From contig JAMOAY010000004.1 in the NCBI GenBank assembly GCA_039908525.1, positions 91,966 to 155,965 on the forward strand: 64,000 nucleotides of DNA. The letters run 5' to 3'. Both the position numbers and the translations under genes were made by a program. This stretch comes from Magnetaquicoccus sp039908525. GTDB lineage: Bacteria > Pseudomonadota > Magnetococcia > Magnetococcales > Magnetaquicoccaceae. Position 1 is the first letter of the stretch. Each line of letters opens with the position of its first letter. The notes beneath the pieces are model-generated. The model did no database searches. It was not told where the DNA came from and worked only from the letters and a program-made list of their open reading frames with translations. This document shows positions 18,663 to 28,241 of the stretch, piece by piece.

Positions 18663-19205
18663 GTGAACAGCACCCCCCCCACCCCCGATACCGTCGCCCA
18701 GACGCTGCCCATGCAAGGCGCCCCACAGGGTGGCATGCACTCCTTTACAGAGGAGGATTACTACCAGACGCTGTTGACCTTGGCCGAGTGGGGTGACGCC
18801 AAGTCCCAACATAACCTGGGCGCACTTTTCCTTGAAGGTGTGGAGATTCAGCAGGACCATGCCGAGGCCTTCAAATGGCACACCCTGGCGGCCGAGCAGG
18901 GCATGGCCCTGGCCCAACATGACTTGGCCACCCTCTACCTGGAAGGGTTGGGCGTGGCCGAGGATCCGGGCAAAGCGGCCCATTGGTTCACTCTGGCGGC
19001 CCAACAAGGTGACTGCAAGGCACAAAACAATCTGGGCATTCTGTATGCCACCGGCCACGGCGTGGAGATGGACCTGGTGCAGGCCTACAGGTGGTTCAGC
19101 CTCGCGGCTGCCGGCGGTATGCTGGACGCCCTCGACAACCGGGAGATGGCCGAACAGGAGATGACGCCCGAGCAGTTGGCTGCCGCACGCCGGTTGCTGC
19201 CGTAG
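18663..19205 (+). CDS. Sel1-repeat (SLR) protein
   Basis: A 180-residue solenoid with three to four Sel1-like repeats: LGALFLEGVEIQQDHAEAFK, LATLYLEGLGVAEDPGKAAH and LGILYATGHGVEMDLVQAYR begin successive units of about 36 residues. Such repeats mediate protein-protein contacts; no partner can be named. No signal peptide is seen. I chose the GTG at 18663, with AGAGGG upstream, because the frame before it has atypical composition. Confidence 0.75.
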   Translation: MNSTPPTPDTVAQTLPMQGAPQGGMHSFTEEDYYQTLLTLAEWGDAKSQHNLGALFLEGVEIQQDHAEAFKWHTLAAEQGMALAQHDLATLYLEGLGVAEDPGKAAHWFTLAAQQGDCKAQNNLGILYATGHGVEMDLVQAYRWFSLAAAGGMLDALDNREMAEQEMTPEQLAAARRLLP

Positions 19206-19291
19206 GGCAACGCGCTTCCCTTTCTCATCCCTCCCATGCGACAGTTTTCTCTGCCCAGACAGATGGTCCAGCCAACAAGGAGATGCATCCG

Positions 19292-20620
19292 GTGCGATTG
19301 GTCAACGGCTCGACAGTAGCCATCGTGGGCGGTGGCCCGGCGGGAAGCATGATGGCCATCTTCTTGCTGGACCTGGCCCAGAAACTGCGCATCGACCTGT
19401 CGGTCGACCTTTATGAGCCCAAAAACTTTTCTGCAACCGGACCCAGTGGCTGCAACCTCTGTGGCGGAGTCCTGTCCGAGTCCCTGGTCCAGTTGTTGGC
19501 CACAGAGGGTATCGTCCTGCCCGCCTCGGTGGTGATCGACACCATCAACGCCTATGTCCTGCATACCGATGAAGAGTCGGCACGCATCGAGGCCCCCCGA
19601 CGAGAGATGCGTATCGCCACCCTCTTTCGCGGCGCCGGCCCCAGAGGGGCAGAACATCAACACCCGTTACCCTGGAGCAGTTTTGACCAGTTCCTGCTGG
19701 AACTGGCGATCCAGAAGGGGGCCCGACACATCCCCCAAGCAGTGACCGGTTTGAACCGGGAAGGGGGTCTGCCCACCCTTTTCTGTCACGACTCCCCCCC
19801 GCGTCGCTATGAACTTCTGGTGGGTGCGGTGGGCCTCAACCAGAGCAGAAGCCTGCAGCTTTTTGAAGATCTGGATTTCGGCTATCGGCGACCCGGAACC
19901 GCACGGGCCTATGTGGCAGAGCTTTACTATGGGGCCGACAGTGTCCGGCAACGACTCGGCCAGGCCATGCATGTCTTTCTGCTGGACATTCCCCATCTGA
20001 AATTTGCGGCCATCACCCCCAAAGGGGATTACGCCACCCTGGTGCTCCTGGGGGATCACATCGACCATCTCCTGGTGGAGCGTTTTTTTCAGAGCCCGGA
20101 GGTACAGAGTTGCCTGCCGGAGGGGTGGGAGATTCCGGTACAACCTTGTCACTGCCAACCCCATATCCATATCGGTGCAGCCCACCACCCTTTTGGAGAC
20201 CGGGTGGTCATGGTGGGTGACGCCTGTGTCTCCCGACTCTACAAAGATGGCATTGGCGCGGCCTACCATATGGCCAAACGGTGCGCCTTGACGGCACTGG
20301 CACACGGGATCTCCCGTCAAAATTTCCAGGCACACTACTGGCCCCCGTGTCGAGTCATGCTCTGGGACAACCGGTTGGGCCACCTGCTGTTCGCCGTGGA
20401 TCGTCTGTTTCATTCCCTGCCCTGGTTGCGGCGGGCATTGATGGAGGTGCTGGACCGGGAACGCTCCCTGAACGGAGGGCCGTCGCCCCTCTCTTCTGCC
20501 CTCTGGAACACCTTTACCGGCAGCGCATCCTACGGCCAAATCGCCCGGGAGATGCTGCAACCCACCCTCTTGTGGCAGTTGGTGCGCTCGGCAGGTCGCG
20601 CACTGCGCGCACACCTTTGA
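19292..20620 (+). CDS. FAD-dependent oxidoreductase, geranylgeranyl reductase-like
   Basis: A 442-residue flavoprotein. Residues 8-20 hold the FAD loop VAIVGGGPAGSMM, followed by SGCNLCGGVLSE (the PxGxxCGG-like segment of the geranylgeranyl reductase family) and the second flavin motif GDACVSRLYKDGIGAAY. It may reduce isoprenoid double bonds or an aromatic substrate; sequence does not decide. Start: the AAGGAG abuts the ATG at 19283, leaving a GTG at 19292 with 9-base spacing as the better start. A cyclic-nucleotide-binding protein follows 15 bases downstream. Confidence 0.75.
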   Translation: MRLVNGSTVAIVGGGPAGSMMAIFLLDLAQKLRIDLSVDLYEPKNFSATGPSGCNLCGGVLSESLVQLLATEGIVLPASVVIDTINAYVLHTDEESARIEAPRREMRIATLFRGAGPRGAEHQHPLPWSSFDQFLLELAIQKGARHIPQAVTGLNREGGLPTLFCHDSPPRRYELLVGAVGLNQSRSLQLFEDLDFGYRRPGTARAYVAELYYGADSVRQRLGQAMHVFLLDIPHLKFAAITPKGDYATLVLLGDHIDHLLVERFFQSPEVQSCLPEGWEIPVQPCHCQPHIHIGAAHHPFGDRVVMVGDACVSRLYKDGIGAAYHMAKRCALTALAHGISRQNFQAHYWPPCRVMLWDNRLGHLLFAVDRLFHSLPWLRRALMEVLDRERSLNGGPSPLSSALWNTFTGSASYGQIAREMLQPTLLWQLVRSAGRALRAHL

Positions 20621-20635
20621 CGGGAAAACCTGGAG

Positions 20636-21052
20636 ATGCTTTTTCATACACGCAACAAGGGCGAACTGGGCAGCCTGTACCAGGCCGGTGAGATCATTTT
20701 TCGTCAGGGAGATGTGGCCGACTGTTGCTATGTCATCCTGCAAGGGCGGGTGGAGCTCTCTGCCGAGGAACCGGACACCTGCTGGTTGAGTATGGAAATT
20801 CTGGAAAAAGAGGAGGTGTTTGGCACAACCTCCCTGTTTGGCAACACCCCCCGATTGCTGACCGCCCGCGCCCTGGAAGAGACCCGTCTCTTGACCATCG
20901 ACCAGAATGGTTTCCTGCGCTGGGTCGAAGAGGATCCCTCTCTGGCCCTGCGCATCCTGCTCAGCATGGCCAGGCGTTCCAAGCGCCTGATCCAAAAAAT
21001 TATCCAATTGCAAAAGTCCCAGCCAGAATCGATGCCCGGTGAGAGCGCTTGA
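20636..21052 (+). CDS. Cyclic nucleotide-binding domain protein, no DNA-binding domain
   Basis: A 138-residue protein consisting almost wholly of a Crp-like cNMP domain: AGEIIFRQGDVADCCYVILQ near the N-terminus and a C-terminal helix rich in Lys/Arg. No helix-turn-helix follows, so it is not a Crp/Fnr transcription factor. Its tight linkage to the flavoprotein upstream suggests that it senses or docks to that pathway. The canonical phosphate-binding arginine is not evident, so ligand binding is uncertain. Confidence 0.75.
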   Translation: MLFHTRNKGELGSLYQAGEIIFRQGDVADCCYVILQGRVELSAEEPDTCWLSMEILEKEEVFGTTSLFGNTPRLLTARALEETRLLTIDQNGFLRWVEEDPSLALRILLSMARRSKRLIQKIIQLQKSQPESMPGESA

Positions 21053-21171
21053 CCGTTGCCGCCTGACGGTCTAGTATCCCGCATCCAACTCGACCTACTG
21101 GTTCTGTTTGAAAGGTTTTCAGCGGAATTCGGGGGTCTGTGTGTCCTTTTTTTGGCAGGAGAAGTGTGCTT

Positions 21172-22416
21172 ATGGAATCCTCATCTGCAGTGGAAATCGC
21201 TAAACATGCCGTCCAGGTACTCAGTTACATGCTGGCCATCGGCCTTTTCAGCAGCCTGGTCGCCCAGAAGGCCAAAATACCGGATGTGGCGGTCTTTTTG
21301 GTGGTGGGCATGCTGGTCGGCCCCCAGGTGGCGGGCTGGGTGGACATCTCTTCAGACTCGGCCATCAACCAGGGCATCCTGATCCTGGGAGCCAGCTACA
21401 TCCTCTTCGACGGCGGGGCCTCGCTGCGGCTCAAAATTTTGAGCGAGGTGTGGATCACCATCACGGTCATCTCCACCGTCGGGGTGTTGATCACCGCCAT
21501 CATCACCGCCGGGGCGGCCTACTACATCCTGCATGTCCCCTTCATCGTCGCTCTGCTGCTGGGTTCCGTCATTGCGTCCACCGATCCGGCCACCCTGGTG
21601 CCGGTGTTTCGTCAGGTGCCGATCAAGGATCGGGTGGCGCAAACTGTTATGAGTGAATCGGCCTTCAATGATGCCATGGGGGCCATCGTGACCTTTGCCG
21701 TACTCGGCGTGGCCATGGGCTCGGGGGAGTTTTCCCTGTCCCACGCCGTGCTGGACCTGCTCAAGCAGACCTTCCTGGGGATTCTCACCGGCGGCGTGTT
21801 CGGCTATGTGATCGCCCTGTTGATCGCCCACGAAAAATATGATGCGCTGGCGGAATATGCCCCGGTGGCCACTCTGATGGGGGTGATCGCTGCCTACATG
21901 GCCGCCGATGCCATGCATGCCAGTGGTTTCATGGCTGTCTTTGTCTTCGGCATCGTGATCGGCAACAAGGATGCGTTCGGATTCACCATGAAACATGCGG
22001 CAGAGAAAAAGCTGGAGGAGTACATAGGGACCACGGCCCTCATCATGCGCACCTTCATCTTCATTTTGTTGGGCGCACAGGTCGACTTCGGGCTGATGAA
22101 CCAGTATCTGGGCGGTGGATTCCTGGTAGTGATGATCTTCATGCTGGTGGCCCGCCCGGTCACGGTCTTCCTCTGTGCCGGTCCCGATCAACGGGTCAAA
22201 TGGAGCAAAAATGAGCTGCTGTTCATGTGCTGGACCCGAGAGACCGGGGTCATCCCCGGCGCCCTGGCCGGCATGCTGGTGGGGATGAAGGCGCCTGGCG
22301 CCCCGATCATCGCCTCCATCACCTTCATTGCCATCCTCATGACCATCCTGGTCCAGGCGACCACCACCGCCTGGTTGGGTGATAAACTGGGGTTGCTGGT
22401 AAAAAAGGAGGGATGA
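21172..22416 (+). CDS. Cation:proton antiporter, NhaP/CPA1 type
   Basis: Inner-membrane Na+(K+)/H+ exchanger of 414 residues with about 12 hydrophobic segments. The family signatures STDPATLVPV (unwound helix) and SESAFNDAMG (ND motif of CPA1) are intact. ATG at 21172 has AGGAG 10 bases upstream. It ends with a strong hairpin terminator 13 bases after the stop, so it is probably a single-gene unit. Confidence 0.88.
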   Translation: MESSSAVEIAKHAVQVLSYMLAIGLFSSLVAQKAKIPDVAVFLVVGMLVGPQVAGWVDISSDSAINQGILILGASYILFDGGASLRLKILSEVWITITVISTVGVLITAIITAGAAYYILHVPFIVALLLGSVIASTDPATLVPVFRQVPIKDRVAQTVMSESAFNDAMGAIVTFAVLGVAMGSGEFSLSHAVLDLLKQTFLGILTGGVFGYVIALLIAHEKYDALAEYAPVATLMGVIAAYMAADAMHASGFMAVFVFGIVIGNKDAFGFTMKHAAEKKLEEYIGTTALIMRTFIFILLGAQVDFGLMNQYLGGGFLVVMIFMLVARPVTVFLCAGPDQRVKWSKNELLFMCWTRETGVIPGALAGMLVGMKAPGAPIIASITFIAILMTILVQATTTAWLGDKLGLLVKKEG

Positions 22417-22428
22417 TCAGCGTATACG

Positions 22429-22456
22429 ACGGGGGCGAAAGCCCCCGTTTCAGTTT
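22429..22456 (+). terminator. Rho-independent terminator after the antiporter gene
   Basis: Stem ACGGGGGC/GCCCCCGT (22429-22436, 22441-22448) closed by a GAAA tetraloop and followed by TTTCAGTTT. Located just after the antiporter stop and before the convergent acetyltransferase end. Confidence 0.8.
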
Positions 22457-22492
22457 CCCCGCCAATACAGGGGAATGGGGCTCCTCGCTGTT

Positions 22493-23374
22493 TCAGGTTT
22501 TTCCACTCCCTGGAGCACAACCAGGCTGTGGTGCCAAACGAGAAGAAGCGGTAAAAAATGCACGTTCTTCCGCGATTTTGCCAATGGCCAAATCAATATC
22601 ATCTGAACATAAAAAAGGGACGATCTTTGCTATATGGTGGTCTGGCAGATCCCACCACTTAAGGTCCAACAATTTATTGATTTGCTCATCACCAAACCTT
22701 CGCCTGATCAGAGTCGCAGGATTTCCCCCAACAATTTCATACGGAGAAACATCTTTTATCACATGCGCGTTTGCCGCAATGACTGCTCCATCCCCAATTG
22801 TTACACCTGACATAATCGTGCTATTCAGACCACACCAAACATCATTTCCGATTACAACACGTCTAAACCTTCTCGGATGGTCAGCCCCATGATAGGGGAA
22901 AATTTCGAGACTCTGGTGACCAAAATGCCACGTTGATACAAAGCGTGTTTGATGATCAACCCCGCACAATATCGTGACACCTTCTGCAAAGCTACAGAAC
23001 GACCCGATCTGAACGTCATAATCATTGTGCAGAATTCTTGGCTTGCCCGTCATATGCCTGCCACGTATCAGTTTCACTGAAAGAGGTGTATTATATAATA
23101 AATTCTCTGCCTCATTCCTCTCAAGACCTCTACCAGTTAGAACATTCAGCACCCCTTCTTCAGAGACACCAGACTGCATGTGTCTCTCAATGAGAGACCT
23201 AAAATCAATGGATCGGTTTTTTGTATTTAATGCCACAAACAGGCTAACAACCTTTGTGACAAGCTCTCGATCGAATCCTCTATTGCATAAGGCACTTATG
23301 ATCTTTGCGTCCGGTTCCCCAACACGGGTAAGGCGATTGACAACAGAACTGATGGTGTTAATTAAATCATTCAC
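22493..23374 (-). CDS. CatB-like hexapeptide-repeat acetyltransferase with N-terminal extension
   Basis: A 293-residue left-handed beta-helix acetyltransferase. The C-terminal half has VQIGSFCSFAEGVTILCG, IGNDVWCGLNSTIMSGVTIG and IVGGNPATLIRRRF, as in CatB/Vat xenobiotic O-acetyltransferases and related sugar acetyltransferases. The first ~95 residues are an added helical segment with no recognised family. Base composition is clearly lower in GC than neighbouring genes, which suggests acquisition from elsewhere. The acceptor could be a sugar in a surface glycan or a drug; neighbours do not help. Confidence 0.82.
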   Translation of the reverse strand: MNDLINTISSVVNRLTRVGEPDAKIISALCNRGFDRELVTKVVSLFVALNTKNRSIDFRSLIERHMQSGVSEEGVLNVLTGRGLERNEAENLLYNTPLSVKLIRGRHMTGKPRILHNDYDVQIGSFCSFAEGVTILCGVDHQTRFVSTWHFGHQSLEIFPYHGADHPRRFRRVVIGNDVWCGLNSTIMSGVTIGDGAVIAANAHVIKDVSPYEIVGGNPATLIRRRFGDEQINKLLDLKWWDLPDHHIAKIVPFLCSDDIDLAIGKIAEERAFFTASSRLAPQPGCAPGSGKT

Positions 23375-23473
23375 CGATCGATCCCCCCCTGGAAAAATTA
23401 TGCAGCCCCTGCCTCAGTTTCCCCCACCAAAACGGAGGCAGATCCCTGGCAAGGACAACCCGACGGTGACCTG

Positions 23474-24091
23474 CTAAACCGGCGAACCGCTGCCCCGTTT
23501 CTGGTTGATCCACCGCACCCCCACCAGGATGAAGCCCAGGGCGATAAAGGCGCCGGGAGGCAGGACGAAGACCAGGGATGGCTGAAAACCGCTGCCCATC
23601 ACCGGCAGACCGAAGAAGGTTCCCGCACCCAGTATCTCCCGCAGACCGCCCAAAACCAGCAAGGCCAAGGTGAACCCAACCCCCATAAAAAAGCCGTCCA
23701 GTGCCGCAGCAGACACCGAGTTCTTGGACGCAAAGGCCTCGGCCCGTCCCAGAATGACACAGTTGACGACGATGAGCGGAATGAAGATACCCAGCACCTT
23801 GTGCAGGTCATGCATGTAGGCATTCATGCTGAGGTCGACAATGGTCACGAAAGCGGCGATGACGATGATATAGGCGGGGATGCGCACATCGGAGGGGATG
23901 TAGTTGCGTATCAGGGAGACCACAACATTGGAACCCAGCAGAACGAAGGCGGTTGCCAACCCCATGCCCACGCCGTTCTCGGCAGAGGTGCTGACCGCCA
24001 ACGTGGGACACATGCCAAGCATCTGTACAAAAATGGCATTGCTGTTCCAAATCCCGTCTGCGATAATTTGCTTGGAATCGGTGTCACTCAT
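23474..24091 (-). CDS. rnfE: Rnf electron transport complex subunit E
   Basis: Integral membrane subunit of the Rnf ferredoxin:NAD+ oxidoreductase, 205 residues, about six membrane helices, homologous to RnfA. The conserved MLGMCPTLAVSTSAENG stretch carries the cysteine that helps ligate the membrane-embedded Fe-S cluster. Last gene of rnfABCDGE; its ATG overlaps the rnfG stop (ATGA). Confidence 0.94.
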   Translation of the reverse strand: MSDTDSKQIIADGIWNSNAIFVQMLGMCPTLAVSTSAENGVGMGLATAFVLLGSNVVVSLIRNYIPSDVRIPAYIIVIAAFVTIVDLSMNAYMHDLHKVLGIFIPLIVVNCVILGRAEAFASKNSVSAAALDGFFMGVGFTLALLVLGGLREILGAGTFFGLPVMGSGFQPSLVFVLPPGAFIALGFILVGVRWINQKRGSGSPV

Positions 24092-24699
24092 GATTTTTTC
24101 TCCGCTGCGGCCGGTTGAAACATGACATCCTTCTTCTCGACAAAGAAATCCAACCCCCGCTTGACAGCCTCCACCACGGCCCGCGGGGAGATGGTCGCTC
24201 CCGAGAACTGATCGAACTCACCCCCGTCTTTCTTGACACGCCATTTGGCGTTGTCCCGGTCCTTGCCCCGGAAAGCATTGAGCCACTCCGGCTTGACAAT
24301 CTTGTCCCCCAGGCCCGGCGTTTCGAGATGCGCCACGACCTTGACCAGATTGATCACCCCCGCCGGGGTAACGGACATCATGATGTCAATGTTCCCCGAG
24401 TACCCATCCGGGGCCGTCACAACAAAGGCCACACCCAGCGGAGCCCCCCCCTTGCGGCCCCGGTAAAAGGTGACCGGTTTCTCTTTCCGATGCAAACGCT
24501 TGTCGGAAAAGAGAACCGTATCGTCAACCGGCGCATTGTCATATCCTTCCGGCAGAACCGTTTTCAGCATTCGCAGGGTCTCCTGCCGTTTCGCCTCGGC
24601 AATGGGAGCGCGCGTGACCGACTCCGTACCGGACAGGATGGCAGTGGCCACCACGCCTACCACCATCAGGACGATCCCCATTCTCAAAAAATCTGGCAT
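24088..24699 (-). CDS. rnfG: Rnf complex subunit G (covalent FMN flavoprotein)
   Basis: Periplasm-facing FMN subunit, 203 residues, with one N-terminal membrane helix (about 5-22). SGATIS near 166-171 is the flavinylation motif with acceptor threonine at 169. GGGGAG lies before the ATG. It sits between rnfD and rnfE, with a four-base overlap to the latter. Confidence 0.94.
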   Translation of the reverse strand: MPDFLRMGIVLMVVGVVATAILSGTESVTRAPIAEAKRQETLRMLKTVLPEGYDNAPVDDTVLFSDKRLHRKEKPVTFYRGRKGGAPLGVAFVVTAPDGYSGNIDIMMSVTPAGVINLVKVVAHLETPGLGDKIVKPEWLNAFRGKDRDNAKWRVKKDGGEFDQFSGATISPRAVVEAVKRGLDFFVEKKDVMFQPAAAEKKS

Positions 24700-24770
24700 T
24701 GCTGAACTCCCCTATGCGGTCGCAGGCTGCAGCGCACTGCACAATCGAAAAGAATAGAGCTTCTTCCCAG

Positions 24771-25838
24771 TCATTTGACTTTCCCGTAGCCGTAGGTGAC
24801 CGGTCGGGTGTACTGGTCGATCAACGGCACCAGAGAATTCATGATGACCACGGCGAAAGAGACCCCTTCCGGATAGCCGCTCCAGGTGCGAATACAGTAG
24901 GTCAACACACCACACCCCAGGCCAAAAACCACTTGGCCTTTCAGAGAGACGGGCGAGGTGACCATGTCCGTTGCCATAAAAAACGCCCCGATCATCAGAC
25001 CGCCGGTTACCAGATGAAACAGGGGACTGGGATACAAAGCCGGGTCGTAGAACCAGAACAGAGCAGCCGGCACCAGACACCCCGCCAGCATGGTCACCGG
25101 GATGTGCCAAGTGATCAGCCTCTTGCGCAGCATGTACAGACCACCCAGCAGCAGCAGCAAGGCCGACGTTTCACCCAGCGAACCGCTGACCAAACCGCCT
25201 GCCGCCTTCAGCGCATCGAAAGCATAGCTGCCGCCCAGGGCCTCCTGCACCGTCTTGCCCAAACCGGTATCGGTACGGTACTGCCCCAGGGGGGTGGCGG
25301 TGGAGACGGCATCCACCAACTCCGGTGTCCCCTGCTGACCGGTCATCACGATCGCCACCGAGTCCGCCAGCGAATAGGAGTGCTCACTGAACAGAGGCGT
25401 GACAGCCGGCCAGGCTGTCATCTGTGCGGGGAACGAAATCAGCAGAAAGACGCGGGCAATCATCGCGGGGTTGAACATGTTATAGCCCAGACCGCCGTAG
25501 ACCTGTTTGCCCACCAGAATGGCAAACACCCCCCCCGAGACACAGATCCACCAGGGGGCATGCGAGGGCAACGACAAAGCCAACAACAGGCCGGTCAGCG
25601 CCGCCGAGCGGTCACCCAGGGTCGAGGGACGCCCCCGCATCTTGACAAACAGATATTCCGTCACCATGCAGGAGAGGGTGGTGAGCACGATCACCAGCAG
25701 CGCCGGCCAGCCAAACAGCATGATCGCCATGGCCGTGGCAGGCAGAAGCGCCCAGATCACCGTCTGCATGACGTTGGCGATGGAATCACCCGCATGAATG
25801 TGGGGGGAAGAGGTAAGCAGCAGATTGGATTGACTCAT
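24771..25838 (-). CDS. rnfD: Rnf complex subunit D
   Basis: Membrane subunit homologous to NqrB, 355 residues, about ten helices, thought to form the ion path. FMN is covalently bound to a threonine in the TATPLG motif (T182 here). The gene lies 44 bases after rnfC and about 70 before rnfG. Confidence 0.94.
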   Translation of the reverse strand: MSQSNLLLTSSPHIHAGDSIANVMQTVIWALLPATAMAIMLFGWPALLVIVLTTLSCMVTEYLFVKMRGRPSTLGDRSAALTGLLLALSLPSHAPWWICVSGGVFAILVGKQVYGGLGYNMFNPAMIARVFLLISFPAQMTAWPAVTPLFSEHSYSLADSVAIVMTGQQGTPELVDAVSTATPLGQYRTDTGLGKTVQEALGGSYAFDALKAAGGLVSGSLGETSALLLLLGGLYMLRKRLITWHIPVTMLAGCLVPAALFWFYDPALYPSPLFHLVTGGLMIGAFFMATDMVTSPVSLKGQVVFGLGCGVLTYCIRTWSGYPEGVSFAVVIMNSLVPLIDQYTRPVTYGYGKVK

Positions 25839-25882
25839 GGCATTTGACTAGCCTCCCAGTAAACTCCGTCGACGACAGTTTC

Positions 25883-27529
25883 TTACAGACCTGCTTGTTG
25901 TTTGGCCGCCCTGGCCTCCCGTGCGGCGCGCGCCGCCTGGGCTGCCCTCGCCGCACGCGCTGCCTTGCTCTCCGCCTCGCTGAGCTCCGCAGCCGGCGGG
26001 GCAGCCTCCGTTCCAGGCACCGAAGCCGTCTCTGGAACAGCGGCAGCAGCGGGCGCCGCCGCCGCAGCGGCCGCTGCCGTTCTCTTCCGCTCGGCCATCG
26101 CCGCCTTGGTGGCCTCCTTCTGGCGCTCTTTCTCGGCCTTCTCGCGCGCCAAACGCTCATCCCGGAGTTTGGTGCGGATTTTGTCTTGTTCAAACTTCTG
26201 TTTGGCCCGTTTCTCCGCCTCAATGGTCAGTTTGGCGTAGCGGAAATATTGTACCAGGGGAATGTGGGAAGGACAGACATAAGAGCAGGAACCGCACTCA
26301 ATGCAATCCTTCAGGTGGAGATCCTTCATGGCATCCATCTGGTCATTCTTGGCAACCCAGGCCATCTCACAAGGCACCAGGGAGATGGGACAGGCCTCCA
26401 CACAGCGACCACAGCGGATACAGGGTTGCTCCTGCTCGACCACCGTCTCCTGGCGCAGCAGTGCCAGCACGCCGGCGGTCCCCTTGACGACGGGCACGTC
26501 GAGATTGCCAATGGTAAAACCCATCATCGGTCCGCCAATGACGATCTTGCTCACGCCCGGCTGCAGTCCCCCTGCATAATCGAACAGATCCTGAATCGGT
26601 GTGCCGATCAGGCACTCCAGGTTGGCGGGTTTGCCCACGCCCCGGCCCGAGACCGTGACCACCCGGGAGATCGATGGACGACCGAAGTAGACCGCTTCAT
26701 ACACGGCAAAGGCGGTGGCAACGTTGTGCACGGTCAGGCCGATGTCCGCCAGGCGACCGCCGGCGGGCACCTGCATGCCGGTAATCGCCTCCACCAGTTG
26801 CTGTCGGGCGCCCTGGGGATACATGGCCGGCAACGGCTGCACCCGCATACCTGGGAATGGACCGGCGGCCCGTCCCATGGCGCGGATGGCGCCGGGCTTG
26901 TTGTCCTCAATACCGATCACGCATTGGGTGGCGCCCAGTACATGCATCATGATCTCGGCCCCCCCCACAATACCCCGCCCCCGCTCCTCCATCAGACGGT
27001 CGTCGCAGGTCAGATAGGGCTCACACTCCGAACCGTTGATCAGCAGCAGATCCACCTTCTTGTCTTTGGCGGGGGAAAGCTTGATGAAACTCGGGTAGAC
27101 GGCCCCCCCCATGCCCACGATGCCAGCCGCGCGGATCCTGTCCAGAATCGCCTCCGGCGAGGCCGACAACGGATTGTCCATGCCCTTCAACTCGGTCCAG
27201 CGATCCTCACCGTCCGGGTCCAGGGTGACACAGAGCATGGTCAACCCGGATGGATGGCCCACGGTGTGCTCCTCAATGGCCACCACGGTACCGGAGGTCG
27301 GAGCGTGCACCGGTGCGCCCACCCGGGTCACCTTGCGGCCAATCTCCTCCCCCTTCAGTACCTTCTGTCCAACCTCCACACATGGTTCGCACGGATCACC
27401 GGCATGCTGATGCAAGGGCACGTACAAACGTTTTGGCAAGGGCAGCACCTCAATGGCGCAGTGCGATGCCAACTCCTTGTGTGACTTGGGGTGGACACCC
27501 CCATGAAACAACGCCTTGAATCCAAACAC
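25883..27529 (-). CDS. rnfC: Rnf complex subunit C with alanine-rich tail
   Basis: Peripheral NADH/FMN and Fe-S subunit, 548 residues. It starts near FGFKALFHGGVHP, has the glycine-rich NAD/FMN region (GIVGMGGAVYPSFIKL, NGSECEPYLTCDD), and two 4Fe-4S motifs CIRCGRCVEACP and CIECGSCSYVCP. From about residue 440 onward it is a charged, then alanine-rich repetitive extension, as in E. coli RsxC and unlike short RnfC proteins. GTG at 27529 is chosen because AAGGAG lies 8 bases upstream; the frame is open to 27577. Confidence 0.93.
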   Translation of the reverse strand: MFGFKALFHGGVHPKSHKELASHCAIEVLPLPKRLYVPLHQHAGDPCEPCVEVGQKVLKGEEIGRKVTRVGAPVHAPTSGTVVAIEEHTVGHPSGLTMLCVTLDPDGEDRWTELKGMDNPLSASPEAILDRIRAAGIVGMGGAVYPSFIKLSPAKDKKVDLLLINGSECEPYLTCDDRLMEERGRGIVGGAEIMMHVLGATQCVIGIEDNKPGAIRAMGRAAGPFPGMRVQPLPAMYPQGARQQLVEAITGMQVPAGGRLADIGLTVHNVATAFAVYEAVYFGRPSISRVVTVSGRGVGKPANLECLIGTPIQDLFDYAGGLQPGVSKIVIGGPMMGFTIGNLDVPVVKGTAGVLALLRQETVVEQEQPCIRCGRCVEACPISLVPCEMAWVAKNDQMDAMKDLHLKDCIECGSCSYVCPSHIPLVQYFRYAKLTIEAEKRAKQKFEQDKIRTKLRDERLAREKAEKERQKEATKAAMAERKRTAAAAAAAAPAAAAVPETASVPGTEAAPPAAELSEAESKAARAARAAQAARAAREARAAKQQAGL

Positions 27530-27636
27530 CTGGCAGACTCCTTGATCGTAGAGACCACACACGGCCCGCTTGCCCACCGGGCATACCGAACCACGCAGGC
27601 GGCAATAGACGCGGCAGAACGTTTCTGACCGTTATT

Positions 27637-28209
27637 TCAGTGCACGGCTTGCTGTTGTACGGCAGGTCCTGCGGGTTTTTCCCACTTCCATTCATAGATT
27701 GTCGTCTGCACGGGCACCATATCGATACAATCCACCGGACAGGGGGCGATGCAGGATTCGCAGTCGGTACACCAACTGGCGATGACCGTATGGGATTGCT
27801 TGTTGGCACCGACAATGGCATCCACCGGGCAGGCCTTGATGCAGGCGGTGCAACCAATGCAGCGCACCTCATCGATCACCGCCACACGGGGACCGGTATC
27901 GCTGGCCATGGCAACCGGCTCGACACCCAGGATCTCGGCAATGGCCTTGACGGTAATGGTGCCTCCCGGCGTGCAGAGATTGATGGTCGTGCTGACACCC
28001 AGCGTGCCATTGTTCGCCGCATCCGCCAAGGCATCCGCGTAAGGGCGACACCCCGGGAAACCGCAGTTGCCGCAATTGGTGGCGGCCATCGCCGCCTCCA
28101 GCTTGTCCGCCAGAGGATCCCCCTGGACAAAAAATTTTTTCGCCGCAAACCCCAGGCCGACCCCGGCCGCCAGCGCCATACCCCCCATGCTTAAAACGGC
28201 TTCAATCAT
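27637..28209 (-). CDS. rnfB: Rnf complex subunit B (ferredoxin-like)
   Basis: Electron-entry Fe-S subunit, 190 residues: one N-terminal membrane helix, a four-cysteine cluster CGNCGFPGC (about 45-53), then two ferredoxin motifs CIGCTACIKACP and CTDCESCIAPCP. The ATG at 28209 has AAGGAG 7 bases upstream. It lies 32 bases after rnfA. Confidence 0.95.
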   Translation of the reverse strand: MIEAVLSMGGMALAAGVGLGFAAKKFFVQGDPLADKLEAAMAATNCGNCGFPGCRPYADALADAANNGTLGVSTTINLCTPGGTITVKAIAEILGVEPVAMASDTGPRVAVIDEVRCIGCTACIKACPVDAIVGANKQSHTVIASWCTDCESCIAPCPVDCIDMVPVQTTIYEWKWEKPAGPAVQQQAVH

Positions 28210-28241
28210 GGTACGCTCCTTAAACCATGTGCAGGAAAAAC

